DNA from: Leptolinea sp964420995
GTDB lineage: Bacteria; Chloroflexota; Anaerolineae; Anaerolineales; Anaerolineaceae
Assembly (NCBI GenBank): GCA_964420995.1
Contig: CAYQUX010000008.1
Location: 81,895-145,894, forward strand
Direction: 5' to 3'
DNA: 64,000 bases
The notes under the pieces were generated by a model. It was given only the letters and a program-made list of their open reading frames with translations, had not been told where the DNA came from and ran no database searches. Made by a program: the position numbers and the translations under genes. Below, one piece after another: positions 8,919-17,423 of the stretch (within the stretch, counting starts at the first letter, position 1; the number at the start of each line of letters is the position of its first letter).

Positions 8919-9510
8919 TCCGACCCTTAACAAACTCGGCGCCTATCTGGATGGCGAACTTGGTCCCCGTGAAACGGCTGAAGTTGAAGCGCATCTCACC
9001 GCCTGCGCGGACTGCCGCGCTGAGCTGGCAGACCTGCGGCGGCTCTCCAGTCTGCTGGCCTGTGCTTCCATGCCGGAATTCACCCCGGCGCAGGATTTTA
9101 AAGCAAACGTAATGCTTCAGCTTCCCCGCCGGGACGAATCCGCGGCGGCGGGATCCAACACCCCCTTTTCGATCTGGCTGATCCCGTTGTTGGTGCTGGC
9201 CATGCTGATTTTCACGCAGATTACCATGGGTCTCTCATCGTTGATCGCCTGGTTTAACCAGACCGGTCTTTTGAATGGATCAGCCGGATGGGCGGCGCAA
9301 TCTCCCCTGCAGACGTTATGGTTTTCTACACTTCAAAACTCGGTTGGACATGTATTGGACATCTCCGGTTTGACGCTGCTGAATGACGCCGGTGTGTTTA
9401 CCTGGAATGTCTTCGTCACCCTGCTCATGCAGATCGCCGCTGCCGCTCTTTACTGGGCTGTTCTGGCTCTGGCATGGCGGAAAAGTACAAATCCATTCCG
9501 CATGAATTGA
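8911..9510 (+). CDS. Membrane anti-sigma factor with zinc-finger (zf-HC2) domain
   Basis: A 199-residue anti-sigma factor. The N-terminal zinc-binding anti-sigma domain shows His28, Cys32 and Cys35 in EAHLTACADCRAEL. A proline-rich stretch is followed by two hydrophobic segments, one around residues 85-108 and one near the C-terminus (VFVTLLMQIAAAALYWAVL). The ATG at 8911 has GGAG just upstream and lies inside the end of the sigma gene. It should bind the preceding ECF sigma at the membrane and release it on an envelope signal. A multi-pass membrane protein gene follows in the same operon. Confidence 0.9.
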   Translation: MPDPTLNKLGAYLDGELGPRETAEVEAHLTACADCRAELADLRRLSSLLACASMPEFTPAQDFKANVMLQLPRRDESAAAGSNTPFSIWLIPLLVLAMLIFTQITMGLSSLIAWFNQTGLLNGSAGWAAQSPLQTLWFSTLQNSVGHVLDISGLTLLNDAGVFTWNVFVTLLMQIAAAALYWAVLALAWRKSTNPFRMN

Positions 9511-9575
9511 AAAAGCGCGGGATTGAATTTTTTAGAAATCAGGCCTTTTGCCTGTATAGAAAGTAAAGGAAAAAA

Positions 9576-10712
9576 ATGATCAAAATAGGTACTATTCTCA
9601 AACGGTCCTGGCATATCCTCTGGAATTACAGAGTGTTGTGGATCTTCGGTTTCCTGCTGGCGCTGACCACCGGCAGCCGGGGCGGCGGTAATAGCGGCGG
9701 TGGTTCCAATCGCCCGGATTCCAATGGGGAAGGTTTTGAAGGTTTCCAGGGTTTCCATGGAACTCTTCCGCCGGATGCTCCCGCGCCCCTGCGTGAATTT
9801 GTCGAGTGGTTCTCACGGAACGTGGTGCCCATGTTCGAGCACCCGGAACAATACATCGGCACCTTCGTGACCATCGGGCTGGTGCTTCTCCTGATCTTCC
9901 TGGTCATCGGTTTGCTGACCTCCCTGGTTCGCTACCCGTCTGAAACCGCGGTCATCCGCATGGTGGATGAGTACGAGACCACCGGAAACAAAGTCAGCTT
10001 CCGCGAAGGTTGGAAACTGGGCTGGAACCGCAGAGCCTTCCGCCTGTGGGTGATTGACCTGATCCTGTCCATCCCGGTCATGCTGTTTGTCCTGTTGATA
10101 CTGGGCGCCGGCCTTATCGTGTACAGCAGCGTATCCACCACCTTCCAGGTGACCAATGTTACCGGTGTGGTGGCTGCCATCGGGCTGGTCTTCCTGAGCC
10201 TGTTCATCATGATCATCGCCGCAATATTTCTGGGACTGGTACGCAATTTCTTCTCCCGCGCCGCTGCCATTGAAGGATTGGGCGTAAAGGAGTCCCTTGG
10301 GTTGGGTTGGAACCTGTTCAAACGTAACTGGAAGAGTGCCGGCTTGATGTGGCTGGTGATGGTCGGCATTGGCATCGTGTTTGGCATCGCCGCCATGATC
10401 GTCTTCTTCCTGCTCATCCCGGCCTATTTGATCCTGCTGCTGCCTGCTGGACTGGTGGCCGCGCTGCCCGGTTTGATCGCTTACGGAATAACCAGCATCT
10501 TTACGGCCGGACCGCTCGCGTGGATCATCGCCCTGGTTGTTGCCATCCCGTTCTTCTTCACCGTGCTGTTCGCTCCGCTTTTCCTGGTTGATGGCTGGTA
10601 CAAGATCTACGAATCAAACGTCTGGACGCTGACCTATCGCGAGATCAAAGCTCTGGAGTCTTCTGACACACAGAACCTCATAAATACTACAATTGAGACT
10701 CCGCAGTCATAA
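9576..10712 (+). CDS. Multi-pass membrane protein of the sigma/anti-sigma operon
   Basis: A 378-residue protein with an N-terminal hydrophobic helix (ILWNYRVLWIFGFLLAL), a Gly/Asn-rich external-looking loop (about residues 35-55) and roughly six further membrane segments. The paired charged loop LGWNLFKRNWKSAGLMW resembles membrane domains seen in DUF975- or GDPD-associated integral proteins, but I cannot assign a function. AAAGGA precedes the ATG. The position directly after the sigma and anti-sigma genes and before a strong terminator suggests it belongs to the same envelope-response operon, either as sensor or as target. Confidence 0.75.
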   Translation: MIKIGTILKRSWHILWNYRVLWIFGFLLALTTGSRGGGNSGGGSNRPDSNGEGFEGFQGFHGTLPPDAPAPLREFVEWFSRNVVPMFEHPEQYIGTFVTIGLVLLLIFLVIGLLTSLVRYPSETAVIRMVDEYETTGNKVSFREGWKLGWNRRAFRLWVIDLILSIPVMLFVLLILGAGLIVYSSVSTTFQVTNVTGVVAAIGLVFLSLFIMIIAAIFLGLVRNFFSRAAAIEGLGVKESLGLGWNLFKRNWKSAGLMWLVMVGIGIVFGIAAMIVFFLLIPAYLILLLPAGLVAALPGLIAYGITSIFTAGPLAWIIALVVAIPFFFTVLFAPLFLVDGWYKIYESNVWTLTYREIKALESSDTQNLINTTIETPQS

Positions 10713-10732
10713 CAGGCCAAACTCCATAGACG

Positions 10733-10774
10733 AAGAGGGTCAGCCAGGTAATAATTGGCTGACCCTCTTTTTTT
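10733..10774 (+). terminator. Strong intrinsic terminator ending the ECF sigma operon
   Basis: A perfect 14-bp stem, AAGAGGGTCAGCCA with TGGCTGACCCTCTT, has a 9-base loop and runs into seven Ts. It begins 20 bases after the membrane-protein stop codon. Confidence 0.95.
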
Positions 10775-10959
10775 ATCCTGTTGTTCAAGAATTGACATAA
10801 ACCCATAACTATCAAGAAGTTTTTCATTCACCTACTTTATGATCTGATCAAGCCCTTCTTCAATTTTTCAGGTGCAGTTGGGCACTCGTTTAATTGTCAG
10901 ACAACTGCTACAATGATTTCATCTCCATATTCGGGAGAAATATATTCTCAGGTGAAAAA

Positions 10960-12222
10960 ATGGATACTCCTGAACCGATTACCTGGTTAGCCAATCCACG
11001 GGCCGCAACCATCGCGAATAGCCCGGCTGTAAAGAAATATTTTCCGTTCGGCGTTTCTGAAAAAACTTCCAGCTTCCACACAAAGATCCCGGCTTTTCGG
11101 GTTACTCCCTTGAAGAGTCTAAACCGCCTGGCATCCATGATCGGTGTTGGGAAAATCTGGGTTAAGGATGAAGCCGACCGGCTCAGTCTTGGTTCATTCA
11201 AGGTGCTTGGAGGGTCATTTGCCATATATCAGACCATTTTGAAAATGATCGGCAATCCACAGGGATTCACCTTTAATGACCTCAGCAACCCGGATGTGCG
11301 CAAAAAGGTAGGCAACCTTACCTTCGCCGCCGCCACTGATGGAAACCACGGCCGCGGGGTGGCATGGGCGGCCACACAATTGGGCTTTAAATCCATCATC
11401 TACGTCCACAAATTAACCTCCGAAGCGCGGATCAATGCCATCGCCCGCAATGGTGCCGAAGTCAAAGTTATTGATGGTACGTATGATGATGCCGTTCATC
11501 AGGTCAATGAAGACGCCCAGAAGAACGGTTGGCAGGTAGTCTCTGACACATCATGGGAAGGCTACGAAGAAATTCCAATATGGGTCATGCAGGGGTACAC
11601 CACCATGTTTGCCGAGGTCCAACAACAACTTGCCGCCATGGGGGAAATCCGCCCGACCCATCTATTTATGCAGGCTGGTGTCGGTTCGTTAGCCGCCTCA
11701 TCCTTTGGATTTTATGCCAGTCTTTTCGGTGCCGACCGCCCCAGGATGGTCGTTGTGGAACCAGATAGGGCTGCCTGCCTGTTTCATTCGATGGAAATCA
11801 ATGATGGCAAACCCCATAATTTCCCCGGTGACCTGAATACCATCATGGCCGGCCTGGCTTGCGGTGAACCCAATCCGATCGCCTGGGATGTGTTATACGA
11901 TTGTGCGGATGGATTCGTCAAATGCCCTGATTATGTCTCGGCCAAAGGTATGCGTGTGGGGGGAGTCCCATTGCATGGTGATCCGTATATTATCGCCGGT
12001 GAATCAGGCGCCGTTTCCCTGGGGGCGTTAATGTTCATCATGGAACTTGACCGTTACAAAAATATTCGCGAGGCGCTTGGGTTAAACGAAAAAAGTAGAG
12101 TCCTGCTGGTAAATTCAGAGCGAAATACCGACCCTGACGACTACCGGCGTGTAGTCTGGGAAGGCGGAGATCAGATTCCCAAACAATTCCGTGTTTATGG
12201 AAATCCCTTTGTGGAAGGATAA
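10960..12222 (+). CDS. PLP-dependent diaminopropionate ammonia-lyase-like enzyme
   Basis: A 420-residue fold-type II PLP enzyme. The cofactor lysine is Lys81 in LSLGSFKVLGG. The active-site blocks ATDGNHGRGVAWAA and DTSWEGYEEIPIWVMQGY match diaminopropionate ammonia-lyase (YgeX/DpaL), which turns 2,3-diaminopropionate into pyruvate and ammonia, more closely than threonine dehydratase. The length fits that family (about 400). AGGTG lies just before the ATG at 10960; a TTG further upstream at 10894 has no such signal. No purine- or ureide-catabolism neighbours are present, so the metabolic context is unclear. A long hairpin follows the stop. Confidence 0.85.
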   Translation: MDTPEPITWLANPRAATIANSPAVKKYFPFGVSEKTSSFHTKIPAFRVTPLKSLNRLASMIGVGKIWVKDEADRLSLGSFKVLGGSFAIYQTILKMIGNPQGFTFNDLSNPDVRKKVGNLTFAAATDGNHGRGVAWAATQLGFKSIIYVHKLTSEARINAIARNGAEVKVIDGTYDDAVHQVNEDAQKNGWQVVSDTSWEGYEEIPIWVMQGYTTMFAEVQQQLAAMGEIRPTHLFMQAGVGSLAASSFGFYASLFGADRPRMVVVEPDRAACLFHSMEINDGKPHNFPGDLNTIMAGLACGEPNPIAWDVLYDCADGFVKCPDYVSAKGMRVGGVPLHGDPYIIAGESGAVSLGALMFIMELDRYKNIREALGLNEKSRVLLVNSERNTDPDDYRRVVWEGGDQIPKQFRVYGNPFVEG

Positions 12223-12246
12223 ATACCAGATCATTGACAGGCTACC

Positions 12247-12287
12247 AATAACAGGAAGGAGTCAGTTGTCGACTCCTTCCTGTTATT
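12247..12287. terminator. Long perfect hairpin between convergent genes
   Basis: Arms AATAACAGGAAGGAGTC (12247-12263) and its exact complement (12271-12287) form a 17-bp stem with a 7-base loop. No T-run follows on either strand. It lies between the stop codons of the ammonia-lyase-like gene and the convergent hydrolase gene, so it probably ends or protects both transcripts. Confidence 0.7.
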
Positions 12288-12330
12288 GAATATACTTGCC
12301 TGACCAACTTATGTTCAACTATTAGTACTG

Positions 12331-12837
12331 TTAAAAAGACTCTCCCAACATCTTCTTCAACGCGCCGAATGTCACCAGATCATGGATATCTTCCACGAAG
12401 CGGATGTTGGCCGGTTTCTCACTCGCCAGGCAGTCTTTGATGATGATGGGCGTCAGATCCAGGTCCATGGCACCGCGGATGGTGGAAAGCACACAGAATT
12501 CCGCGCAAAACCCGGTGATGAAAACCGTATCCACCCCCATCTCCGCCAGTTTAGCGGCCAGAGGTGTCTTGTTGAATGAGTTGCCGTAGGTCTTCTGGAT
12601 ATGCAGGTCTGTTGGCAATATCTCTAAAGATTCAGGCAGTTCGAATTTTTCCGTACCCGGCAGCAGCCCGTCTTCTGCTTCGATATGCTGCACACAGATC
12701 ACCGGCAACTCCTTTTCGCGGAAGAAGGCCATCACCGTGTTGATGTTCTCGATGGCATCGTTCAACGAACGCGCACATTCCGGGCTGATGTTGAAAAAAT
12801 CTTTCTGAATATCAATGACAAGCAGGGCAGGTTTCAT
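12331..12837 (-). CDS. Isochorismatase-family cysteine hydrolase
   Basis: A 168-residue Rossmann-like hydrolase of the isochorismatase/nicotinamidase superfamily. The triad is visible as Asp9 in VIDIQKDF, Lys82 in IQKTYGNSF, and Cys115 in TGFCAEFCVLST. These enzymes hydrolyse amide or vinyl-ether bonds in small molecules such as nicotinamide, ureidoacrylate or isochorismate. The metal-binding DxH signature of true nicotinamidases is not evident, so the substrate is open. The gene is alone, divergent from the TPM gene and convergent with the ammonia-lyase-like gene. Confidence 0.88.
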   Translation of the reverse strand: MKPALLVIDIQKDFFNISPECARSLNDAIENINTVMAFFREKELPVICVQHIEAEDGLLPGTEKFELPESLEILPTDLHIQKTYGNSFNKTPLAAKLAEMGVDTVFITGFCAEFCVLSTIRGAMDLDLTPIIIKDCLASEKPANIRFVEDIHDLVTFGALKKMLGESF

Positions 12838-13024
12838 ACATGCGTCCTTTAATCAAGAATGACGTATTTATTATAGACAATTCGAGGGTTGATTTTGTCC
12901 GAATTTTCGGGTCTTAATGGATGCCAGGATTTCACATCATGTACGTCCGGCATTTATTGTATGATTAATTCCAGAACAAAGGGAACTTCACCTGGATGCA
13001 ATTGAACAGCACTGGTTTTGTAAT

Positions 13025-13924
13025 ATGAGCATGAAAAAACAAATCCTTATTGCTTTTACCGCAACTCTGCTACTGGCCCTGGGTTTTACGGCTTTCATAT
13101 CCCCGGTCAGCGCCCATTCACTTTCCGCTTCCGTTCTTTGCGGGGAAGGGTCTTCACCGGATTACGGTTTCACCTACGATCTGCGCCAACCCCATTGGAC
13201 GGTTGGCTGGGAAGGCTTTGTTTCCGAACAGACCGTGAACGAGGTGGATACCTTCCTCGACAAATTGAACAATGAAAACGTGGCGCAGACCATGATCCTC
13301 ATGCTCCCGCCCGAAAAGGTGGGCGACCGGGTGAATTGCGCTGTGCACTTCCTGCGCTATATGCAGCTCGGCCAGCCCGACGGTCCGCGCAAGGACAACG
13401 GGTTTGTTTTTCTCATGGTTGTTGATTCCGGCAAAATCGATGTTCATTACGGGGTGGGATACGGCCTGCCTGCGTTGACTGCCAGCGAATTAACTGATTT
13501 AAATCGTCTGGCAGAAGATTCCTATTCATCCACCGGCAGCGTGGATGAAGCCCTGCTCAGTCTGATAAAAGGGTTTTATCAGGTCGCGCGCGCCAACTAC
13601 CCGCCACTGGTTATACCGACTGCCACAGCGGAGACCATCGACATTACCCTTCCCGAAGGAAACGCGGGGATCGCCGTGATGTGCTGCCTGCTGTGTGTAG
13701 TGGCGCTGGTCATCATGTTCATCATCTGGCTATTCATCCGCCTGGCGCGCAGCGGTATCAATATAGATTTCCCGGACACCGGTTCATCATCGAATGGCGG
13801 CGGAGGTGGCTGGAGCCGGCCATCCGGCGGCGGCAGTTGGGGCGGTGGATGGGGCGGCCGTTCCTCCGGCGGAGGGGTGACACGCGGCGGCAGTGGCAGC
13901 GGTCGTTCCGGACGAGGTAATTGA
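13025..13924 (+). CDS. TPM-domain (YgcG-like) membrane-anchored protein
   Basis: A 299-residue protein with a cleavable signal sequence (about 1-30, ending SPVSAHS) and an extracytoplasmic TPM domain. Hallmarks are TFLDKLNNENVAQTMILML, KDNGFVFLMVV and VHYGVGYGLPALTASEL. One transmembrane helix follows (AVMCCLLCVVALVIMFIIWLF in two parts, about residues 222-244), then a Ser/Gly-rich tail. TPM proteins have been linked to photosystem repair and envelope maintenance; the biochemical role here is unknown. The LemA-family gene follows 21 bases downstream, a pairing widely seen in bacteria. No clear Shine-Dalgarno precedes the ATG; a second ATG lies two codons in. Confidence 0.88.
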   Translation: MSMKKQILIAFTATLLLALGFTAFISPVSAHSLSASVLCGEGSSPDYGFTYDLRQPHWTVGWEGFVSEQTVNEVDTFLDKLNNENVAQTMILMLPPEKVGDRVNCAVHFLRYMQLGQPDGPRKDNGFVFLMVVDSGKIDVHYGVGYGLPALTASELTDLNRLAEDSYSSTGSVDEALLSLIKGFYQVARANYPPLVIPTATAETIDITLPEGNAGIAVMCCLLCVVALVIMFIIWLFIRLARSGINIDFPDTGSSSNGGGGGWSRPSGGGSWGGGWGGRSSGGGVTRGGSGSGRSGRGN

Positions 13925-13945
13925 TCAAGAGAAGAGGAGAAAAAA

Positions 13946-14641
13946 ATGAAATCTCTTTTAAGAACAACTGTCTTTCTTGTAACCAGCATTGCTCTGCTTA
14001 CCGGGCTTACGGGTTGCGGAACCATTGGCGGTCTGGTGGACACCGGCACCACCGAATACAACGAACTGGTCGCCCTGGTGCAAGGTGTGCAATCGGCCGC
14101 TTCCAATTTCCAACTGGTGACTGACACGCAATACGCCAAGATACAGGCCAAGACACAGATCACCAAAGATTACTACGACGCAGTCAGCAACAGCGGCGAG
14201 GTCTGGACGGGTAATTTCAAGTCGCAGGCTGACGCGGTTACCGACCTGTTGAAGAATTACAAAGACGCCAGCGGGCAGCCCATTGATGTTTCCAGGCTGA
14301 ACCTGGCGGAATTGCAGAAGAAGGGCGCGCTACCCTCAGAGCTGGGGCAGGGATTCACGTTGTACGTCAACGCCATCACCCAGGCGCCCCCTCCGGTGCC
14401 CGACGCGAAAGTCACCCTGGCCATGGGTGACACCGTGGATGAAGCCATGAACACCATTCAACTGGCCGGAACAGACTGGAATGACGCCGTCAAGACATAC
14501 AACACCCGGCGCTCACAGATCAAAGGTGAGATTGTGGCAAAGGTCTCTTCCTACTTCGGTTTTGACCTGCCAGTGACCTTCCCGTATTATGCAGGCGGCA
14601 ATGCCGGGCAGCCGGTCAAGAATCCGCTGGCCACACCTTAA
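13946..14641 (+). CDS. LemA-family lipoprotein
   Basis: A 231-residue protein with a lipoprotein signal ending LTGLTGC. A long helical domain follows, with the LemA-type EYNELVALVQGVQSAASNF start and the closing WNDAVKTYNTRRSQIKG ... FGFDLPVTFPYY segment. LemA proteins form helical bundles at the membrane and commonly sit beside TPM-domain proteins, as here. GAGGAG lies before the ATG. The conserved core is somewhat divergent from short cytosolic LemA proteins and carries a Thr/Pro-rich insertion around residue 140. The precise function is not established. Confidence 0.85.
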   Translation: MKSLLRTTVFLVTSIALLTGLTGCGTIGGLVDTGTTEYNELVALVQGVQSAASNFQLVTDTQYAKIQAKTQITKDYYDAVSNSGEVWTGNFKSQADAVTDLLKNYKDASGQPIDVSRLNLAELQKKGALPSELGQGFTLYVNAITQAPPPVPDAKVTLAMGDTVDEAMNTIQLAGTDWNDAVKTYNTRRSQIKGEIVAKVSSYFGFDLPVTFPYYAGGNAGQPVKNPLATP

Positions 14642-14681
14642 CCAACGGTTTTTCCTGTTCTTCTCGAGGTCTATTTACTTT

Positions 14682-14724
14682 CCTTCCCCCAAATCTGTGA
14701 TTTGGGGGAAGGTCAGGATGGGGG
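14682..14724 (+). repeat. REP-like hairpin element, copy A
   Basis: A perfect 14-bp stem (CCTTCCCCCAAATC / GATTTGGGGGAAGG) with a TGT loop is followed by the tail TCAGGATGGGGG. The same layout recurs at 28574-28621 and 28782-28829. The tail overlaps the last codons of the convergent radical SAM gene. Confidence 0.8.
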
Positions 14725-15588
14725 CAACTTCTCCTTCATTGGCTTTGTGTAGCTGGACGAAATGCCATATTTCTTACGCAGTTCATTGACCATTACATAC
14801 AAACGATCTTTATAAACCTTATCCGCCGCGCCGGTCTTATACATCGCCTGCAATTTCGGATAGATCTCCGGAAATTCCCGGCGCATGGCGTCAAAAAAGA
14901 CAGCGCGCGTGGCTCCGCGCAGGTAAAGAGTACCCGGCAGCATGTAGTCTGCTCCGCAATCCTTCGCGTTTGCACATAACGCTTCCATATTCTCACGAGA
15001 GTCGGTTATGTATGGAATGATCGGCATGACGTGCAGGCCGACAGAGGCATTGGTCTTGCGGAATTCCTTCAACATGGCGAAGCGTTCGGTTGATGGCGCG
15101 CTGCCGGGTTCGATCTTCTCCCGCACTGATTCATCCATACTGGTGATTGTGGCGGCAATGTTGATGTAGGTGATCCGTGAAAGCTCATCGATCAGGTCAA
15201 AATCACGCAACGCCAGCGTGGATTTGGTTGAGATGATCGCCGGGGTTTTGTATTTGATCAGCAGCTTCAAGATGGACGGCATCAGCCGGTATGTTTCTTC
15301 TGCTTTTTGATAGCTATCCGTCACACCACCGATATTGACCACCTCACGCTTCCAGCCCGGCGAGGAAAGCTCCTTTTCCAATTGTTCGACGATGTTAGTC
15401 TTCACAAAGACCTCTCCGGCGAAATCATCCGATCCCAGGTACTGGTGGGAATAGATGGCGTAACAGTAACAGCAGGCATGTGAGCACCCGCGGTAAATGT
15501 TCAGATCCCAACCAAAGGGAACCTTGCGCTTCAGTTTGTTTAGCGCGCTTTCACAATGGATTTCTTTTACTGGCACATTATTTAACAT
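14713..15588 (-). CDS. SPL-type radical SAM protein
   Basis: A 291-residue radical S-adenosylmethionine enzyme. The iron-sulfur motif CxxxCxxC is Cys35, Cys39 and Cys42 in YRGCSHACCYCYA, preceded by the FGWDLNIYRGC entry typical of the spore-photoproduct-lyase-like/Rv2578c group. These proteins often accompany DNA-repair functions, but the reaction is not known for this subgroup. I place the start at the ATG at 15588, which has GGGTGA close upstream; a TTG at 15609 is an alternative. The final codons (KLPPS and stop) are supplied by a REP-like repeat tail, so the C-terminus may have been altered. Confidence 0.85.
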   Translation of the reverse strand: MLNNVPVKEIHCESALNKLKRKVPFGWDLNIYRGCSHACCYCYAIYSHQYLGSDDFAGEVFVKTNIVEQLEKELSSPGWKREVVNIGGVTDSYQKAEETYRLMPSILKLLIKYKTPAIISTKSTLALRDFDLIDELSRITYINIAATITSMDESVREKIEPGSAPSTERFAMLKEFRKTNASVGLHVMPIIPYITDSRENMEALCANAKDCGADYMLPGTLYLRGATRAVFFDAMRREFPEIYPKLQAMYKTGAADKVYKDRLYVMVNELRKKYGISSSYTKPMKEKLPPS

Positions 15589-15769
15589 GATCACCCGATT
15601 TTTTGTCAATGGGTTAGAATTTATATTCTAATAATAACACGAAAAAGCCTTCAGACGGGGAAAGGCAATAATCAATCAGGAAAAAATTACGAACAGGAGA
15701 CTCTATACGTTGCATTGTGATCCTTTGATATATGATTATTATTGTCCATATAGTCATATAAGGAGAAAA

Positions 15770-16177
15770 ATGCAAACCCTTCTAAATCCATATTTCAGTT
15801 TTAAAGACAACACCCGTGAGGCAATGGATTTCTACAAGACGGTATTTGGCGGCAAGGTTGTGATGCAAACCTTCAAAGATTTCAACGTTTCAAAAGATCC
15901 TTCAGAAGACAACAAGATCATGCACGCCATGCTCGAAGCGGAAAACGGAATAACCTTCATGGCCGCTGATACACCCAACGGAATGCCCCCGGGCACCAAC
16001 GGCAGCGTAGCTCTCAGTGGCGACAACGAATCCGAATTAAAAGGTTACTTCAATAAACTGGCCGTTGGTGGTATGGTGACCATGCCCATGGAAAAATCCC
16101 CCTGGGGAGACCAATTCGGAATGGTGGTGGACAAATTTGGGGTTACCTGGATGGTCAATATAGGCGCAACAAAATAG
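15770..16177 (+). CDS. PhnB-like VOC-family protein
   Basis: A 135-residue protein of the glyoxalase/bleomycin-resistance fold (VOC), PhnB subgroup. It opens with LNPYFSFKDNTREAMDFYKTVFGG and ends with WGDQFGMVVDKFGVTWMVNI, both diagnostic. PhnB-type proteins are small dimers without a firmly established activity. AGGAG sits six bases before the ATG at 15770; the open frame upstream to 15710 is not needed. A hairpin just after the stop separates it from the convergent LysR gene. Confidence 0.9.
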   Translation: MQTLLNPYFSFKDNTREAMDFYKTVFGGKVVMQTFKDFNVSKDPSEDNKIMHAMLEAENGITFMAADTPNGMPPGTNGSVALSGDNESELKGYFNKLAVGGMVTMPMEKSPWGDQFGMVVDKFGVTWMVNIGATK

Positions 16178-16201
16178 ACCTGCCTGTGCTTCGCATAAAT
16201 C

Positions 16202-16230
16202 ACCGGTCAGGAAAGCTTTCTGGCCGGTTC
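16202..16230. terminator. Hairpin between convergent VOC and LysR genes
   Basis: An imperfect stem pairs ACCGGTCAGGAAAG with CTTTCTGGCCGGT and is followed by TCTCTTT on the plus strand. The stem ends four bases before the LysR stop codon. It plausibly terminates the VOC transcript. Confidence 0.6.
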
Positions 16231-16233
16231 TCT

Positions 16234-17124
16234 TTAAATGGTTTTCAAGTTCAGGGTTTCTTCCAGGTGGGTCACAAAAGCTTTCATGGCGTTGGTGAAA
16301 TACTTTTGCCGGTGATAGACCAGGTTTAACTTTCGCCGCAATATCAGGCCGGTTACCGGCAGCAGGCGGATGGTACCATCCATGATTTCCTGCTGAATGG
16401 CCAGGATGGGTAAAATACCCAAACCAAGATTGTTTTGCACGGCCGCTTTGATGGCATCCGTGCTGTTATACACACCGGCCACCTTCCAGGCGACACCCGC
16501 CGCGCGCATTTGTGTGGTGAAAATTTCGCGTGTGCCGCTGCCCTCTTCCCGCAGAATGAAACCGTACGGAGCCAGTGTCTCGGGAAATATCACTTTCGTA
16601 TCAGCCAGTGGGTGATTGGGCGCGCAGACCACAGCCAGGTCATCATCAAGGAACGTTTCCTGACTCAGGTCAGTGAAGTGGATCATTCCTTCAAGAAGGC
16701 CGAAATCGAGCTTATCTTCCATGAGGTACTGCTCAATTAATCGGGTATTTTCCACCCGGGAAAATACTTCCACATCGTCGACCCGCTTTTTGAATTGCGC
16801 GATGATCTCGGGCAGTAAATATGCCCCCACTGTCTGGCTGGCCCCTATACGCAGCACGCCGCCGCGATTCAAATCAGCCAGTTCCCTTTTTGCCTGTATT
16901 TCCAGGTTGATGATATGCCGCGCATAAGATTGCAGCCGTTCTCCCGCCTGGGTGAGATACAACCTCCGATTCAGACGTTCAAACAGGCGGATGCCATAAT
17001 ACTGCTCAAGTTCCGCAATCATCTGGCTGACAGATGGCTGGGTCATATACAGTTCGCTTGCGGCCCGGGTCATATTCATATGCTCGCAAACGGAAAGAAA
17101 AACGGTCAGGTGGCGAACATTCAT
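16234..17124 (-). CDS. LysR-family transcriptional regulator
   Basis: A 296-residue LysR regulator. The N-terminal winged helix-turn-helix is clear (MTRAASELYMTQPSVSQMIAEL in overlapping parts, residues 18-40). The inducer domain begins at RIGASQTVGAYLLPEII, a signature of the CysL/CbbR-like branch. LysR proteins usually act on a divergent neighbour, yet no plus-strand gene starts nearby, so its target is elsewhere or itself. Palindromes cover its own start region (17121-17149). The ligand is unknown. Confidence 0.9.
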   Translation of the reverse strand: MNVRHLTVFLSVCEHMNMTRAASELYMTQPSVSQMIAELEQYYGIRLFERLNRRLYLTQAGERLQSYARHIINLEIQAKRELADLNRGGVLRIGASQTVGAYLLPEIIAQFKKRVDDVEVFSRVENTRLIEQYLMEDKLDFGLLEGMIHFTDLSQETFLDDDLAVVCAPNHPLADTKVIFPETLAPYGFILREEGSGTREIFTTQMRAAGVAWKVAGVYNSTDAIKAAVQNNLGLGILPILAIQQEIMDGTIRLLPVTGLILRRKLNLVYHRQKYFTNAMKAFVTHLEETLNLKTI

Positions 17125-17149
17125 AAGTATTTTCTTATGATAATCATAA
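17121..17149. promoter_or_regulatory. Overlapping palindromes at the LysR start, probable autoregulatory site
   Basis: TCATAAG (17121-17127) pairs with CTTATGA (17134-17140), six bases apart, and TTATGATAATCATAA (17135-17149) is a second perfect palindrome sharing an arm. The first overlaps the regulator's start codon. LysR proteins commonly bind such AT-rich T-N11-A dyads, so self-repression is likely. Confidence 0.55.
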
Positions 17150-17355
17150 TATCATACTATTTTACATATGTTTTTAAAAGACGTATAGTAATAATGCAAT
17201 TGAAAACCACAACGTTGTACTTCTTTGGTCAGTGGTGCTTTACAGGTGGTTTTACCCGGGGTCGATACTGGTAGGCTTTCCCCCGGCCGTCGGAATTATT
17301 GGTAATCTTACTGGTAGGTAGAAAACCGACACGGCATCACTGATACCTTTTCTTC

Positions 17356-17394
17356 TTGAAGACCTCCGGATACTTTCTCCCCGGAGGTCTTCAA
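17356..17394 (-). terminator. Perfect hairpin downstream of the RPH-like gene
   Basis: Fourteen-base arms (TTGAAGACCTCCGG and its exact complement) with an 11-base loop lie 30 bases beyond the stop of the minus-strand gene. No T-run follows on either strand. The stretch from 17150 to 17355 holds no gene that I can support. Confidence 0.65.
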
Positions 17395-17423
17395 TGTCTT
17401 GCATACGTGAGAACCCTGACCGG

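Noticed and set aside
8237..10798. The 14-mer TCAAGAATTGACAT occurs at 8237 and again at 10785, flanking the ECF sigma operon, with an embedded TTGACA
   Set aside because: Several 14-mer matches are expected by chance in 64 kb, and neither copy has a good -10 box at the right distance.
17203..17253. Inverted repeat AAAACCAC/GTGGTTTT with a 35-base loop upstream of the LysR gene
   Set aside because: Short arms and a long loop; no link to a gene end or promoter.
17267..17318. Direct repeat ACTGGTAGG (17267-17275 and 17310-17318)
   Set aside because: Only nine bases and two copies, with no associated element; probably chance.
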